A program made the translations under genes and the position numbers. DNA of 64,000 nucleotides from Spirochaetae bacterium HGW-Spirochaetae-1 (GTDB taxonomy: Bacteria; Spirochaetota; UBA4802; UBA5550), in the NCBI GenBank assembly GCA_002839375.1, contig PGXY01000003.1:343863-407862 (forward strand), in the 5' to 3' direction. Each line of letters begins with the position of its first letter. Position 1 is the first letter of the stretch. This document shows, one piece after another, positions 8,817 through 17,567 of this stretch. The notes below the pieces were generated by a model. It was not told the origin of the DNA. It worked only from the letters and a program-made list of their open reading frames with translations, and did not search any database.

Positions 8817-9809
8817 TCAACCCTTGCCGGCTGAACCCAGGACATTGATATTCTTGTGCTTATAAAGCTCTTTGAGAGAGTCACGTGCCGGTCCCAGGTA
8901 TTTTCTCGGGTCGAATTCACCGGGAGAATCGACAAAAACCTTCCGCACCGCGGCGGTCATGGCGAGGCGCCCGTCGGAATCGATGTTTATCTTGCATACC
9001 GCTGATCCGGCTGCCCTGCGGAGCTGGTCCTCGGGTATGCCGATGGTGTCCTTGAGTTTTCCGCCGTTGCTGTTTATGACCTTTACCAGGTCCTGGGGCA
9101 CCGACGAGGAGCCGTGCAGTACAATGGGAAATCCGGGAATGCGTTTTTCGATCTCTTCGAGGATATCGAAACGAAGAGGCGGCGGTACCAGGATGCCCTC
9201 GGCATTGCGGGTGCACTGTGCGGGCTTGAACTTGTTAGCCCCGTGCGATGTGCCGATGGATATGGCCAGGGAGTCAACGCCGGTCTTTTTCACAAAATCC
9301 TCCACCTCTTCAGGCTGCGTGTAGACCGATTTGGCGGCCACCACATCGTCCTCGATTCCGGAAAGAACCCCCAGTTCTCCTTCCACGGTGACATCATATT
9401 TATGGGCGTACTCCACAACCTGGGCCGTGAGTTCCACGTTTTTCTCATAGGAATGATGGGACCCGTCAATCATGACCGAGGAAAATCCCGTCTCGATGCA
9501 GCTTTTACATAATTCAAAGGTGTCGCCATGATCCAGGTGCAGTACGATGGGTATCTGATAGCCCAACTCTTTGGCAAACTGAACCGCTCCTTCGGCCATG
9601 TACCGCAGCATGGTCTGGTTGGCGTATTTCCGTGCCCCGGCCGATACCTGGAGAATGACCGGTGATTTGGTCTCCACGCAGGCCTGTATGATGGCCTGGA
9701 GCTGTTCCATGTTGTTAAAATTATATGCGGGGATGGCGTATCCGCCCGCCACAGCCTTTTTAAAAAGATCCCTGCTGTTAACCAGTCCAATGTCCTTGTA
9801 GCTTACCAT
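8817..9809 (-). CDS. fba: Class II fructose-1,6-bisphosphate aldolase
   Basis: Zinc-dependent class II aldolase of 330 residues that interconverts fructose-1,6-bisphosphate and two triose phosphates. Catalytic and metal residues are visible: HLDHGD at 91-96 (catalytic Asp93, zinc His94), SVMIDGSHHSYEKN, the zinc His in IGTSHGANKF and the phosphate-binding VLHGSSSVP. A long C-terminal insertion (CKINIDSDGRLAMTAAVRKVF) is typical of this subgroup. The start at 9809 gives the standard N-terminus. With class III fructose-bisphosphatase and gpmI elsewhere in the window it supports a glycolytic and gluconeogenic route. It is transcribed alone. Confidence 0.95.
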   Translation of the reverse strand: MVSYKDIGLVNSRDLFKKAVAGGYAIPAYNFNNMEQLQAIIQACVETKSPVILQVSAGARKYANQTMLRYMAEGAVQFAKELGYQIPIVLHLDHGDTFELCKSCIETGFSSVMIDGSHHSYEKNVELTAQVVEYAHKYDVTVEGELGVLSGIEDDVVAAKSVYTQPEEVEDFVKKTGVDSLAISIGTSHGANKFKPAQCTRNAEGILVPPPLRFDILEEIEKRIPGFPIVLHGSSSVPQDLVKVINSNGGKLKDTIGIPEDQLRRAAGSAVCKINIDSDGRLAMTAAVRKVFVDSPGEFDPRKYLGPARDSLKELYKHKNINVLGSAGKG

Positions 9810-10050
9810 AGTGTACTCCTTGATATGTTAAATTAAAGTATGTCGATTCATGAAAGAAAGAAATATGGTAGCAGAAAAGGCCGGTCAATTGCAAGCAAAA
9901 AATAAGGCTCTGACCCCGAAGGAGATCCCGTGATGCACAAATATCAGCCATGATTTGCCTTGATATGCGCGATTAACTATTGACATAATGTATCCCGTGA
10001 ATTTATGATCAAATATTACATTTGATTCCGGTAAAAGGACTACTACAAAT

Positions 10051-10764
10051 ATGAATACACTGATTATTATATGGATCATAGGCCTCATAATACTCATACA
10101 TGAAGCGGGACATTTTATTGCTGCCCGGGCCGTGGGCATTCCCGTATCACGCTTCTCCCTGGGATTCGGGCCGCGCCTCTGGAGTTTTAAAAATAAAGAA
10201 ACTGAATTTCTTGTCTCCAGTATCCCCCTGGGAGGATATGTGATGCCCGCTGTAGACAACATGGAAGATTATCAATCCATTCCGGCCTGGAAAAGGATTG
10301 TTCTGTCCCTGGGCGGCCCCCTGGCAAACCTGGCTGCGCCCCTTCTGATTCTTTCGCCCCTTTTCGCCCTGCTGCACGGTCCGTCGCTCCAGAGCATCTT
10401 TCTGGAACCCGTGGTTTACACCATAAATCAGCTGACCATGATCATCACCGCAATCCCGTCACTCTTCACCGGGCCCGGCCAGCTTTCGGGAGTCGTGGGC
10501 ATCGTTGCCATGGGGAGCCGGGCCACGGCCTCTGACCCGGTGAAAATAATCCTCTTCTCATCGCTCCTGAGTCTGAACCTGGCCGTGTTCAATCTTCTCC
10601 CTTTTCCCGTCCTGGATGGCGGGAAAATACTCATGTATATGCTGGAGAAGATCCATCCCCGGCTGAAGGTGGTACAAATACCTCTCAGTATTGCGGGATG
10701 GGTTATAATGATGGGTCTCATGGTCTATGTAACCTATGTCGATGTGGTGAGGATTCTCTCATAG
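10051..10764 (+). CDS. Minimal M50 (site-2-protease-like) membrane metalloprotease
   Basis: Membrane zinc protease of 237 residues. The zinc motif HEAGH is at residues 17-21 in the first helix, and the second ligand motif NLLPFPVLDG is at 181-190; a GPGQLSGVVGI stretch (141-151) matches the conserved GPVGI loop of RseP-type proteins. RseP and its relatives are about 450 residues and carry one or two PDZ domains between the two motifs. Here only about 100 residues separate the membrane parts and no PDZ domain is seen. The protein probably performs intramembrane cleavage of a membrane substrate, but that substrate is unknown. AAAGGAC lies eight bases before the ATG. Confidence 0.85.
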   Translation: MNTLIIIWIIGLIILIHEAGHFIAARAVGIPVSRFSLGFGPRLWSFKNKETEFLVSSIPLGGYVMPAVDNMEDYQSIPAWKRIVLSLGGPLANLAAPLLILSPLFALLHGPSLQSIFLEPVVYTINQLTMIITAIPSLFTGPGQLSGVVGIVAMGSRATASDPVKIILFSSLLSLNLAVFNLLPFPVLDGGKILMYMLEKIHPRLKVVQIPLSIAGWVIMMGLMVYVTYVDVVRILS

Positions 10765-10888
10765 GGGGGCCTGATTTATACTTTTTCCCTGTTCAGGCAA
10801 AACACCTATTGCATTATTCATCAAGGCGTGATTGTATATATGCATGCATCACTGTTACCAAACATGTACCGTTAAGGAGTCCCGCACA

Positions 10889-11950
10889 GTGAAAACCCTT
10901 TTCCCCATACTCATTCTCATTGCCATCTTCTTTACGGGAACCGAAGCCCCGGGCCAGGAATCCCCCACCGGCATAAACAAAGAGAAAAAGATCATTCCCG
11001 TGGAATTGTCCCTGTATTCCCCCCTGGAGATTTTTCCCGGCTGGAACGAGGAAATACACGGGGTGCACCTGTCGCTGATATATGGAAGAACAGGCTCACT
11101 GAAGGGATTTTCCCTGGGTCCTGCTCACCGCGTTGAGAATTCAGTCCTTGGAACAGAACTCGCTTTCTTCAACAATGTGCAGGGCGATGTGACGGGTGTC
11201 CAGGCTGCCCTTGTCAATCTCTGCATGAACCTGCGGGGGTTCCAGGCTGCGGTTATCAACCTCACCGGACCGGAGATACGGGGTGTGCAACTGGCAGCAC
11301 TGAATATCACGGGAGTCCTGGAAGACCGCTCTTCGGGATATGTGGATACGGCCGTCGTCAAAGGAACCCAGATTGGCTTCATCAATAAGACCGATGATCT
11401 GTACGGTGCACAGATCGGCTTCATCAACATCTGCCGAAACGGCACGGGGTGCCAGGTGGGCCTCATCAACATCAGCCGTGAAATGACCGGGGCCTCCCTG
11501 GGTTTTCTCAACATCTTCACGGGAGGCGGCGTGGACCTGTCCCTGTACAGCGGCCTGTATACCCTCACGAACCTGTCGGTCCGCTCCATGGGCAAATACA
11601 GCTACGGCATATTCAGTGCAGGCTTTGACCCCAGGCCCGGCGGCACGACGGACCGGGCCTCCTTCGGTTTCGGTTTCGGAGCCCGCATCCCCCTACCGAT
11701 ATCTTTTTACGCCGACACGGACCTCATGTTCCATTTCATGTCACGGGGATTCAACGGCGATCTCTTCAACATGGACAGCTCGGGCAGCGAGGGATACGCC
11801 GCCGTCACTATCAGGCTGCTGCCGGGCTGGCAGTTCAGTGAACGCTTCAGCCTCTTCGCCGGACCGGTCTGTCTCATCTATCCCGCGGTGAACCGGGACT
11901 TCGACGTGAAGATCGGGGTCAACGGCGGCGTGACAGTAACAATTCTGTAA
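10889..11950 (+). CDS. Exported surface protein with LA_2272-like tandem repeats
   Basis: Secreted protein of 353 residues. The signal peptide is KTLFPILILIAIFFTGTEAPGQ. Residues about 95-210 contain a series of short repeats of the form G-x-Q-h-G/A-h-h-N: GVQAALVNL, GFQAAVINL, GVQLAALNI, GTQIGFINK, GAQIGFINI, GCQVGLINI, ASLGFLNIF. This is the repeat pattern of the Leptospira LA_2272-type surface proteins. The C-terminal half has alternating aromatic strands that look like an outer-membrane barrel (SYGIFSAGF, ASFGFGFGARIPLPISFY, RFSLFAGPV). The start is the GTG at 10889, ten bases after AAGGAG; the frame is open further upstream but lacks a ribosome site there. Confidence 0.7.
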   Translation: MKTLFPILILIAIFFTGTEAPGQESPTGINKEKKIIPVELSLYSPLEIFPGWNEEIHGVHLSLIYGRTGSLKGFSLGPAHRVENSVLGTELAFFNNVQGDVTGVQAALVNLCMNLRGFQAAVINLTGPEIRGVQLAALNITGVLEDRSSGYVDTAVVKGTQIGFINKTDDLYGAQIGFINICRNGTGCQVGLINISREMTGASLGFLNIFTGGGVDLSLYSGLYTLTNLSVRSMGKYSYGIFSAGFDPRPGGTTDRASFGFGFGARIPLPISFYADTDLMFHFMSRGFNGDLFNMDSSGSEGYAAVTIRLLPGWQFSERFSLFAGPVCLIYPAVNRDFDVKIGVNGGVTVTIL

Positions 11951-11962
11951 AGGAGGAGTATC

Positions 11963-12661
11963 ATGCCTAGACACCTGCTGCTGATTATCTCCATTGTGCT
12001 TGCCATAAGCTGCGCTTCGCGTAGTGAAAAAGGCGCTGTTGACACGGGAAAACCTTATATTAAAATCGATCTGACTTTCAATCCCGAAACATATCCATGG
12101 CTCATGGGGAAAAAATATCCCACCTTTGCCGTATGGATTGAAGAAAAGAAGTCAGGATATATCCGTACCATATTCGTGACGGGCAAGGCCGGAAAAAACA
12201 AGTGGATGATGGCCGACGAACGTCCCTCCTCGGCCCCGGTATGGCTGGGCATAAAAAAGAAGGCCGCATTGACGACGGAAATAGACAGTGTGACGGGAGC
12301 CACACCGGGAGGCGAGGGTTTCACCATATACTGGCAGGTCCCGGAGAACCTGGCGAACCGCAGCGTGGATATTTTCCTCGAGGGGAATGTTTCCTTTGAC
12401 TACAACGATCATTACCGGAAGGATGCGGGGAAAAACGATACGGGTTACAGCGATGTAAACGGCCAGCCGTCCCTGGTGTGGAAGGGAACCATCAATACGG
12501 GCGGCGGTAACTCAGAGACAGTTCCGGTCATCATCGGTCACGGGAGCGTGCTGGGAACGGACAGCGTAATTGACAGCGACCTGTCTCGCATAACCAGCGC
12601 AAAAAATATCTTCTCATACATCAAGTATTCCTATTTCACGGGAACAGGCGGCAACAGGTAG
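11963..12661 (+). CDS. DUF2271-like lipoprotein
   Basis: Lipoprotein of 232 residues: signal peptide with lipobox LAISC (cysteine 17). The mature part shows the DUF2271 pattern: FAVWIEEKKSGYIRTIFVTGKA, then SVTGATPGGEGFTIYWQVPENL..RSVDIFLEGN. DUF2271 proteins are periplasmic and are often linked to flavin or heme envelope redox genes, but their function is unknown. It follows the repeat protein by 12 bases with a clear AGGAGG site, so the two are probably cotranscribed. Its end faces the ftrB-like gene on the other strand at a distance of 16 bases. Confidence 0.7.
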   Translation: MPRHLLLIISIVLAISCASRSEKGAVDTGKPYIKIDLTFNPETYPWLMGKKYPTFAVWIEEKKSGYIRTIFVTGKAGKNKWMMADERPSSAPVWLGIKKKAALTTEIDSVTGATPGGEGFTIYWQVPENLANRSVDIFLEGNVSFDYNDHYRKDAGKNDTGYSDVNGQPSLVWKGTINTGGGNSETVPVIIGHGSVLGTDSVIDSDLSRITSAKNIFSYIKYSYFTGTGGNR

Positions 12662-12677
12662 CTTTAACGACGAGATG

Positions 12678-13031
12678 TCATTCTGAACCGGAAAAACGTC
12701 TTTCAGGAATCGAGCCTGGTTTTTTCCCGCTCCGCGAGAATTCCCCGGTCAGATAGAGACCGCAGTAGCAATGCCCGTGTTCCTTCTGGTCGGGGACGCA
12801 GTAATGGCAGGGACAGATGATATCCCCGTCCTTTTCACGGACACCGTCGGCATCCCTGCAGGGGCAGGAAAAATAGCCGTACCGGTTGTAGTTCACCGTA
12901 AGCCCGTCGATGATGATATTGAGAAACATCTCATCGGGATGAAGGTGCCAGCCATTCTTCTTTGCCACCATTTCCACGAAGGTGCGCGTATCTTCACTGG
13001 TTTTTTCCTTTCCTGGTTCCGGCATGACCAT
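12678..13031 (-). CDS. ftrB: Ferredoxin-thioredoxin reductase catalytic subunit
   Basis: Small iron-sulfur disulfide reductase that passes electrons from ferredoxin to a thioredoxin-like partner. The three signature cysteine clusters are present in order: FSCPCR, ICPCHYC and HCYCGL, together supplying the four cluster ligands and the active-site disulfide. The protein ends with a short basic tail after the last motif. Three in-frame starts (GTG 13037, ATG 13031, ATG 13025) are possible; 13031 is a compromise. It lies about 12 bases behind a glutaredoxin-like gene, the likely electron acceptor. No variable FTR subunit is encoded nearby, as is usual outside photosynthetic organisms. Confidence 0.9.
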   Translation of the reverse strand: MVMPEPGKEKTSEDTRTFVEMVAKKNGWHLHPDEMFLNIIIDGLTVNYNRYGYFSCPCRDADGVREKDGDIICPCHYCVPDQKEHGHCYCGLYLTGEFSRSGKKPGSIPERRFSGSE

Positions 13032-13043
13032 CCTCACTATACC

Positions 13044-13346
13044 TTATTTAATCTGGAATTTTTCCTTCCATTCCTCTTCTTTGTATCCCACAAGGACATC
13101 CTTTTCATTGATGACCAGGAAGGGGAAGCCGACATTGACATTGAATTTTTCCTTCAGACCGCTCTTCACGTTCTGTTTCACATCCATATCGAGCTGATCG
13201 ATATAGATATACCTGAATTTTATTTTGTGAGTACGAAGAAAATATATACTCATTTTACAGAAGCCACAGGTGGAAAGGGCATAGAGAGCCACATCATCAA
13301 AGATTTCCTTCTCCCCTTCGGTGGTAAATTGTAATGTATCTTCCAT
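13044..13346 (-). CDS. Glutaredoxin-like protein (CGFC active site)
   Basis: Thioredoxin-fold protein of 100 residues. The active site is CGFC (in LSTCGFCKMSIYFL), and the cis-proline loop is VGFPFLVIN. Glutaredoxins of this kind reduce protein disulfides; its partner ftrB directly behind suggests it is recharged from ferredoxin and not from glutathione. The start at 13346 was chosen because AAAGG then sits nine bases upstream; the ATG at 13355 would place this site directly against the start. The ribosome site is duplicated by a 17-base tandem repeat. Confidence 0.85.
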   Translation of the reverse strand: MEDTLQFTTEGEKEIFDDVALYALSTCGFCKMSIYFLRTHKIKFRYIYIDQLDMDVKQNVKSGLKEKFNVNVGFPFLVINEKDVLVGYKEEEWKEKFQIK

Positions 13347-13380
13347 ATTTAGCATCCTTTATTATTTAGCATCCTTTATG
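13347..13380. repeat. 17-base tandem duplication carrying the ribosome site
   Basis: Two adjacent 17-base units (13347-13363 and 13364-13380) that differ at the final base. Read on the minus strand, each contains AAAGGATGCTAAAT, so the glutaredoxin gene has two successive Shine-Dalgarno-like sequences and an extra ATG. Probably a recent slip duplication. Confidence 0.8.
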
Positions 13381-13515
13381 CTGCGAGGTTAAATGCATAC
13401 ATATCGCCCGGAGAGGCGCACGGATATCTGTATATAACATATTGCCGTAAACAAAAGACGTCAAGCATATTCGGCTATAGCAGTCACGGGGAAGAATAAA
13501 ATATTTCTTTTACCA

Positions 13516-14307
13516 TCAGAGATAGTCAAGAAACTTCAGCAGACCATGAACCGTCATGAAAAGGCCCATAAGGACAAAGATAATACCCAGCACCTTGATA
13601 AGCTTTTTCTCATCCAGCCTGTTGGCGATGCGGGCGCTCATGAAACCCCCGGCCACGGCAGCAAAACCGATGATGAGCCCATCGGACGGGCTTATCTTCC
13701 CATTCGACGCATAGGCCATGCACCCCGAAAGGGCGGTTACGGCCATGATAAGGGTCGAGGTGCCGATGGCTTTTTTCACAGGATAATCGAGAATGAAAAA
13801 AAGTATCATGAAGGCCATGATACCCCCGCCTGAGCCGAAAATACCGGTCATGGTTCCCAGACAGTACCCAAGAAAAAGGGCCATGATGGTCCGCATTGAC
13901 GGAGACCTGAACCTGAACTCCCTTGTTGAAAAGGAGCCATCACCGGCCACACGCCCCGATCCCCTGCGCACAAGTATGAGTGATGTAACCATCATGCCGC
14001 CGCCGAAAAGAATTCCCAGGCTGTTTTCCGGTATGGCCACGGCGAAACCGGCGCTCACCTGTGCGCCCAGTATGGCCCCGGCAGCCACGAATATGCCCGA
14101 CCGCAGGTCCGTGTTGCCATGGCGATAATAGGCGTACGAAACTGCGCATGAAGCTATGACATCAGCCATGAGACTGGTTCCAATGGCGTCATGAACCGGC
14201 AGAAGGAGAAGATAATGAGCAAGCGGCACCACAACCATGACTCCCGAGGCTCCAGTGAGTCCCGTAACAAACCCGGTTATGAGGCCTATCAGAACGGACA
14301 GTATCAA
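13516..14307 (-). CDS. TauE/SafE-family membrane permease
   Basis: Membrane protein of 263 residues with about eight hydrophobic helices and the two half-repeats of the TauE/SafE family: GFVTGLTGASGVMVVVPLAHYLL near the N-terminus and GTMTGIFGSGGGIMAFMILFFIL near residue 130. These proteins are probable sulfite, sulfoacetate or other organosulfur anion exporters; the substrate cannot be read from the sequence. The only start that keeps the first helix is the TTG at 14307, without a strong ribosome site, so the exact N-terminus is uncertain. It is read divergently from the GGDEF-EAL gene at 14580. Confidence 0.85.
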   Translation of the reverse strand: MILSVLIGLITGFVTGLTGASGVMVVVPLAHYLLLLPVHDAIGTSLMADVIASCAVSYAYYRHGNTDLRSGIFVAAGAILGAQVSAGFAVAIPENSLGILFGGGMMVTSLILVRRGSGRVAGDGSFSTREFRFRSPSMRTIMALFLGYCLGTMTGIFGSGGGIMAFMILFFILDYPVKKAIGTSTLIMAVTALSGCMAYASNGKISPSDGLIIGFAAVAGGFMSARIANRLDEKKLIKVLGIIFVLMGLFMTVHGLLKFLDYL

Positions 14308-14579
14308 ATGTATCAGAAAGGCCCCCCTATTATATTTCCCAATTAATTACCTTATAAAATAATGACAGGTGCACAGGAAAGTCAAGATAAATAATCTCAA
14401 AATCCGTCCAGTCATCTGGTTTCCCGGCATATATGACCATTGCAAACCCTGGCCCCCCGATGTTCAATAATATTTTATTGATGACAACAAAATAACCCTT
14501 CAGTATATTATCAAAATGGTGCCCTGCTTCTCCGAAAAGGCCCTTTGTCATGTAAAATCGAATTCCCATACAGGTCTAA

Positions 14580-16946
14580 ATGTTTAAAGAGATCCAATCA
14601 TATTTTCTTCACCGTTATAACGAAAGCGATCTGCTTTTAAAAGAAAAGTCGTTGATGTTGTATTTAATTAACCTCTTCATCATCTTCTTTGTTCTGCCGG
14701 CCTTGATCGCCTATTTAAAGTTCAGCGGAAATAAATGGGATTTCATCTTTTTCCCACTGACGGCATACCTGTGCATAACAATCGTTTTAGCCATCCTGCG
14801 GAAGGGACATTATTTTCTGGCAGTACAGCTCATGCTTATATTTCTTTTCACCACGGTATGGGCATATACATTTAAGATCCTCGACGAGGACAGGAATCTC
14901 TATGAAAAGCTGGTGGGGCTATTCGTTAACCTTCTTATTTCAATGACAATACCCCTGATCCTGATCCGTCGCTTTGGAATTATAGTGCTGTACTCCGGTG
15001 TCAACATTGTTACCCTGACGGTATACTTCTATCTTTTGAATCAAAAGAACATCCTTCCGCCGGGGATGGCACTCAATTATTCCATTTTTTTCAGTTTGAT
15101 ATTTATCATTATCAATCTCGTTTCATTTATCATTTTTTATTCCTACAGACGCACCTTCGACAAGTTCAGTGTCTATGAGCAGGAAATCCAGGTCCAGAAT
15201 GAGGAACTGCTAGCATCAAATGAAGAGTTCGAAGCCATGAATGAAGAACTGCTGGGGTCGCAGAATGAATTGATGCTGAGTGAAAAACGATATCGCGGTC
15301 TCTATGATAACGCCCTGGCCGGTATTATCTCCATACAGGAGCCCGATGGAATAATCCTGAAAATCAATGAAACGGGAAAACACATGCTGGGCTATGACGT
15401 GAAAGACGAGATTGAAAATAAACTGAAAATGACTGACGTATACGCCAATCCCGAACACCGCGAGAGAATACTGACCCATCTTATCCAGAACGGAAAAATA
15501 TCATCGGTGGAAGTCCAGTACCGTAAAAAAGATAACTCCCTCATTTGGGCGGAAATTTCGGCCAGGCTTGTCAATCCCGGCAACCGCGTCGAGGCCGTAT
15601 TCACCGATGTTACAAAACGTAAGGAAACCGAGGAAAGTCTCCACCGCTTGACCTTTTACGATCAGCTCACGAGCCTTCCCAACCGAAACATGTTTGCAGG
15701 AAAACTCAAGGAAGAGATCGTTAAATCACGCAGAAAGAATAAGGAAAATATTTTCGCTGTCATGTACATCGATATTGACAAGTTTAAAAATATCAACGAG
15801 ATACACGGTCCCCTCTTCGGCGATGAAGTCCTTCTGTATACGGCGAAAAAACTAAAAAATCTCATCAGGGGGGACGACTTCCTGTCACGCATAGAACGGG
15901 ACCGCTTCATGATCCTTTTTTCCGACATAGGCACCACGGATGGAATCATTGAAATCGTGAGAAAAGTTTTTGAACTCTTCACGGTTCCCTTTCCCATCAG
16001 CAACACTGAGATCAGCATCTCCATATCCATTGGGGTCTGTCTCTATCCCCATGACGGCGCAACGGCCGAAGAGCTCATGAAAAACAGTGAACGTGCGCTC
16101 CTCACGGCAAAGAAGGACGGGAATGCCACCTATCATCTCTACGATGCTGCACTGAACGAAAGACTTTTAAACAATCTCAGGCTCGAATTTGAACTGAGCA
16201 ATGCAGTTCATGGTGAGGAGTTTTTTTGTCACTATCAGCCCAAGCTCACCATGGATAACCATATCATAGGAATGGAGGCCCTTATCCGCTGGAAGTCTCC
16301 CGTCCACGGGATAATGTACCCAAGCCATTTCATACCGCTGCTGGAGAAAAACGGCCTGATCATGGAGGCCGGAAGAATGGTCCTGGAGATGTCGTGCCGC
16401 CAGGCGAAACAGTGGTACGACGACGGATTCGATTCCCTGGTCGTAGCCGTCAATATCTCTCCCCTTCAGTTCCGCCAGCCCGATCTCCTGGAAACCATCA
16501 GGGAGGTTCTCGAAGACACGGGCCTTGACCCGAATCTGCTTGAGCTGGAAATCACCGAATCGAGCATTATGCAGAACGAAGATGAAAGCATCGAAAAACT
16601 GCAGGCCATCCGCAACCTGGGCATATCGATATCCATAGACGATTTCGGCACGGGCTACTCCTCCCTGAGCAAGCTAAAGGACTATCCCATAAACGTGCTG
16701 AAAATAGACAAGTCATTCATCGACACAATCCCCCTGGATGTGAAATCATCCACTATCGCCGCCACGGTGATAGAACTGGCCCACAACCTGGGATTCAAGG
16801 TCGTAGCCGAGGGAATAGAAAAGCAGGAACAACTCGACTTCCTGCAGAAGAACCATTGTGACCAGTACCAGGGATTTCTTTTCAGCAAGCCCGTTCCGCC
16901 CGAAGAGTTTACTGAACTGCTTAAGAAACATTTCCGGGGGCGGTAG
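14580..16946 (+). CDS. Membrane PAS-GGDEF-EAL protein with degenerate GGDEF
   Basis: Signalling protein of 788 residues. Order: about six membrane helices (22-190), a glutamate-rich coiled coil (195-235), a PAS domain (about 236-347), a GGDEF domain (about 350-515) and an EAL domain (about 530-785). The GGDEF motif is replaced by ERDRF (439-443), so diguanylate cyclase activity is unlikely. The EAL domain keeps its catalytic set: MEALIRW (Glu566), VNISPLQF, EITES, DDFGTGYSSL, KIDKSFI and EGIEKQEQ. It therefore looks like a membrane-bound c-di-GMP phosphodiesterase, possibly with the GGDEF part acting as a regulatory GTP sensor. The N-terminal YFLHRYNESDLL motif recurs in the chemotaxis receptor at 27247-28788. 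Confidence 0.93.
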   Translation: MFKEIQSYFLHRYNESDLLLKEKSLMLYLINLFIIFFVLPALIAYLKFSGNKWDFIFFPLTAYLCITIVLAILRKGHYFLAVQLMLIFLFTTVWAYTFKILDEDRNLYEKLVGLFVNLLISMTIPLILIRRFGIIVLYSGVNIVTLTVYFYLLNQKNILPPGMALNYSIFFSLIFIIINLVSFIIFYSYRRTFDKFSVYEQEIQVQNEELLASNEEFEAMNEELLGSQNELMLSEKRYRGLYDNALAGIISIQEPDGIILKINETGKHMLGYDVKDEIENKLKMTDVYANPEHRERILTHLIQNGKISSVEVQYRKKDNSLIWAEISARLVNPGNRVEAVFTDVTKRKETEESLHRLTFYDQLTSLPNRNMFAGKLKEEIVKSRRKNKENIFAVMYIDIDKFKNINEIHGPLFGDEVLLYTAKKLKNLIRGDDFLSRIERDRFMILFSDIGTTDGIIEIVRKVFELFTVPFPISNTEISISISIGVCLYPHDGATAEELMKNSERALLTAKKDGNATYHLYDAALNERLLNNLRLEFELSNAVHGEEFFCHYQPKLTMDNHIIGMEALIRWKSPVHGIMYPSHFIPLLEKNGLIMEAGRMVLEMSCRQAKQWYDDGFDSLVVAVNISPLQFRQPDLLETIREVLEDTGLDPNLLELEITESSIMQNEDESIEKLQAIRNLGISISIDDFGTGYSSLSKLKDYPINVLKIDKSFIDTIPLDVKSSTIAATVIELAHNLGFKVVAEGIEKQEQLDFLQKNHCDQYQGFLFSKPVPPEEFTELLKKHFRGR

Positions 16947-17028
16947 ATGGCAGGGGTCGCCTTCCTGGCGAGGGTTTGACCTTGATCAAAGGCCGGTGAT
17001 GTAATCCCCGAGCGTCCGGGATCTGCCG

Positions 17029-17252
17029 GTTAGGGGGTGCTTGCACGAGCACCCCCTAACGACCCCCGCGTGCTCCTCAAGCGCCGGAGCGGCTTAGCGG
17101 CTCATACGCCGCCGAGGCTTACTTTATTGTTTGCAGAATTTTACCGGGAAAGCAATTTATTGCAGGCATAAATCTCCGGTTATCAACCCGTTACATGAAT
17201 CACCGGTGGCGGTCTCGCAACGGCCATCGTGGCCGACTCGCCCGGGCCTCCA
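17029..17252 (+). repeat. Left copy of a complex repeat bounding an AT-rich island
   Basis: Begins with a perfect hairpin (GTTAGGGGGTGCT, loop TGCACG, complement, 17029-17060), followed by a conserved block GACCCCCGCGTGCTCCTCA and GCCGGAGCGGCTT up to about 17122. A variable AT-rich middle follows, then a second conserved block CTCGCAACGG-CATCGTG at 17214-17230. The same arrangement occurs in reverse orientation at 19892-20103. No coding frame fits it. The gap between 16947 and 17399 holds nothing else I can identify. Confidence 0.8.
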
Positions 17253-17399
17253 TCGTGCCGGCCTTTCTACTTGATACAGATTGCAGTATAAACTATATGC
17301 ACAACCCCTCTTTCAGACATGAAAATGTAATTGACGCGACAATATTTTGATGCTTTTATAACTCAGAAAAAGCAATTGAAAAATCAGGGCTGATTAATA

Positions 17400-17567
17400 A
17401 TGAAAAATTATCTCTTTGAGGTTACAACTCCCTTAGAATTTATTATCCACACGACGTACGACTATTGGGAAAAACTAATCTTTAAACATCCGGGACTTGA
17501 AGGATTCCTTGTTACTGCGTATATTACAGACAAGATCAAAGAAGGTGAAATCATATGGCGGAAATAA
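17400..17567 (+). pseudogene. Internally deleted DUF4258-like toxin-type gene
   Basis: A 55-codon frame starting ATG at 17400: MKNYLFEVTTPLEFIIH..., ending GFLVTAYITDKIKEGEIIW. Its head resembles the start, and its tail the end, of the roughly 90-100-residue family that commonly precedes DUF2283 genes; the middle (about 40 residues, where the family has its conserved repeat-substrate residues) is missing after FKHPG. The frame overlaps the DUF2283 start by 13 bases, as in a normal pair. I judge it an in-frame deletion derivative, probably inactive; the family assignment is from memory of the pattern. Confidence 0.55.

Noticed and set aside
14330-14569. 79-codon minus-strand frame between the TauE-type and GGDEF-EAL genes
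   Set aside because: No ribosome site, no recognisable pattern, and it would fill the promoter space of both divergent genes.
17029-17122. Possible integron attC site (CCCTAAC near a GTTAGGG)
   Set aside because: The CCCTAAC and GTTAGGG parts pair as one short hairpin in the wrong order, and no integrase or second attC-like site is seen.
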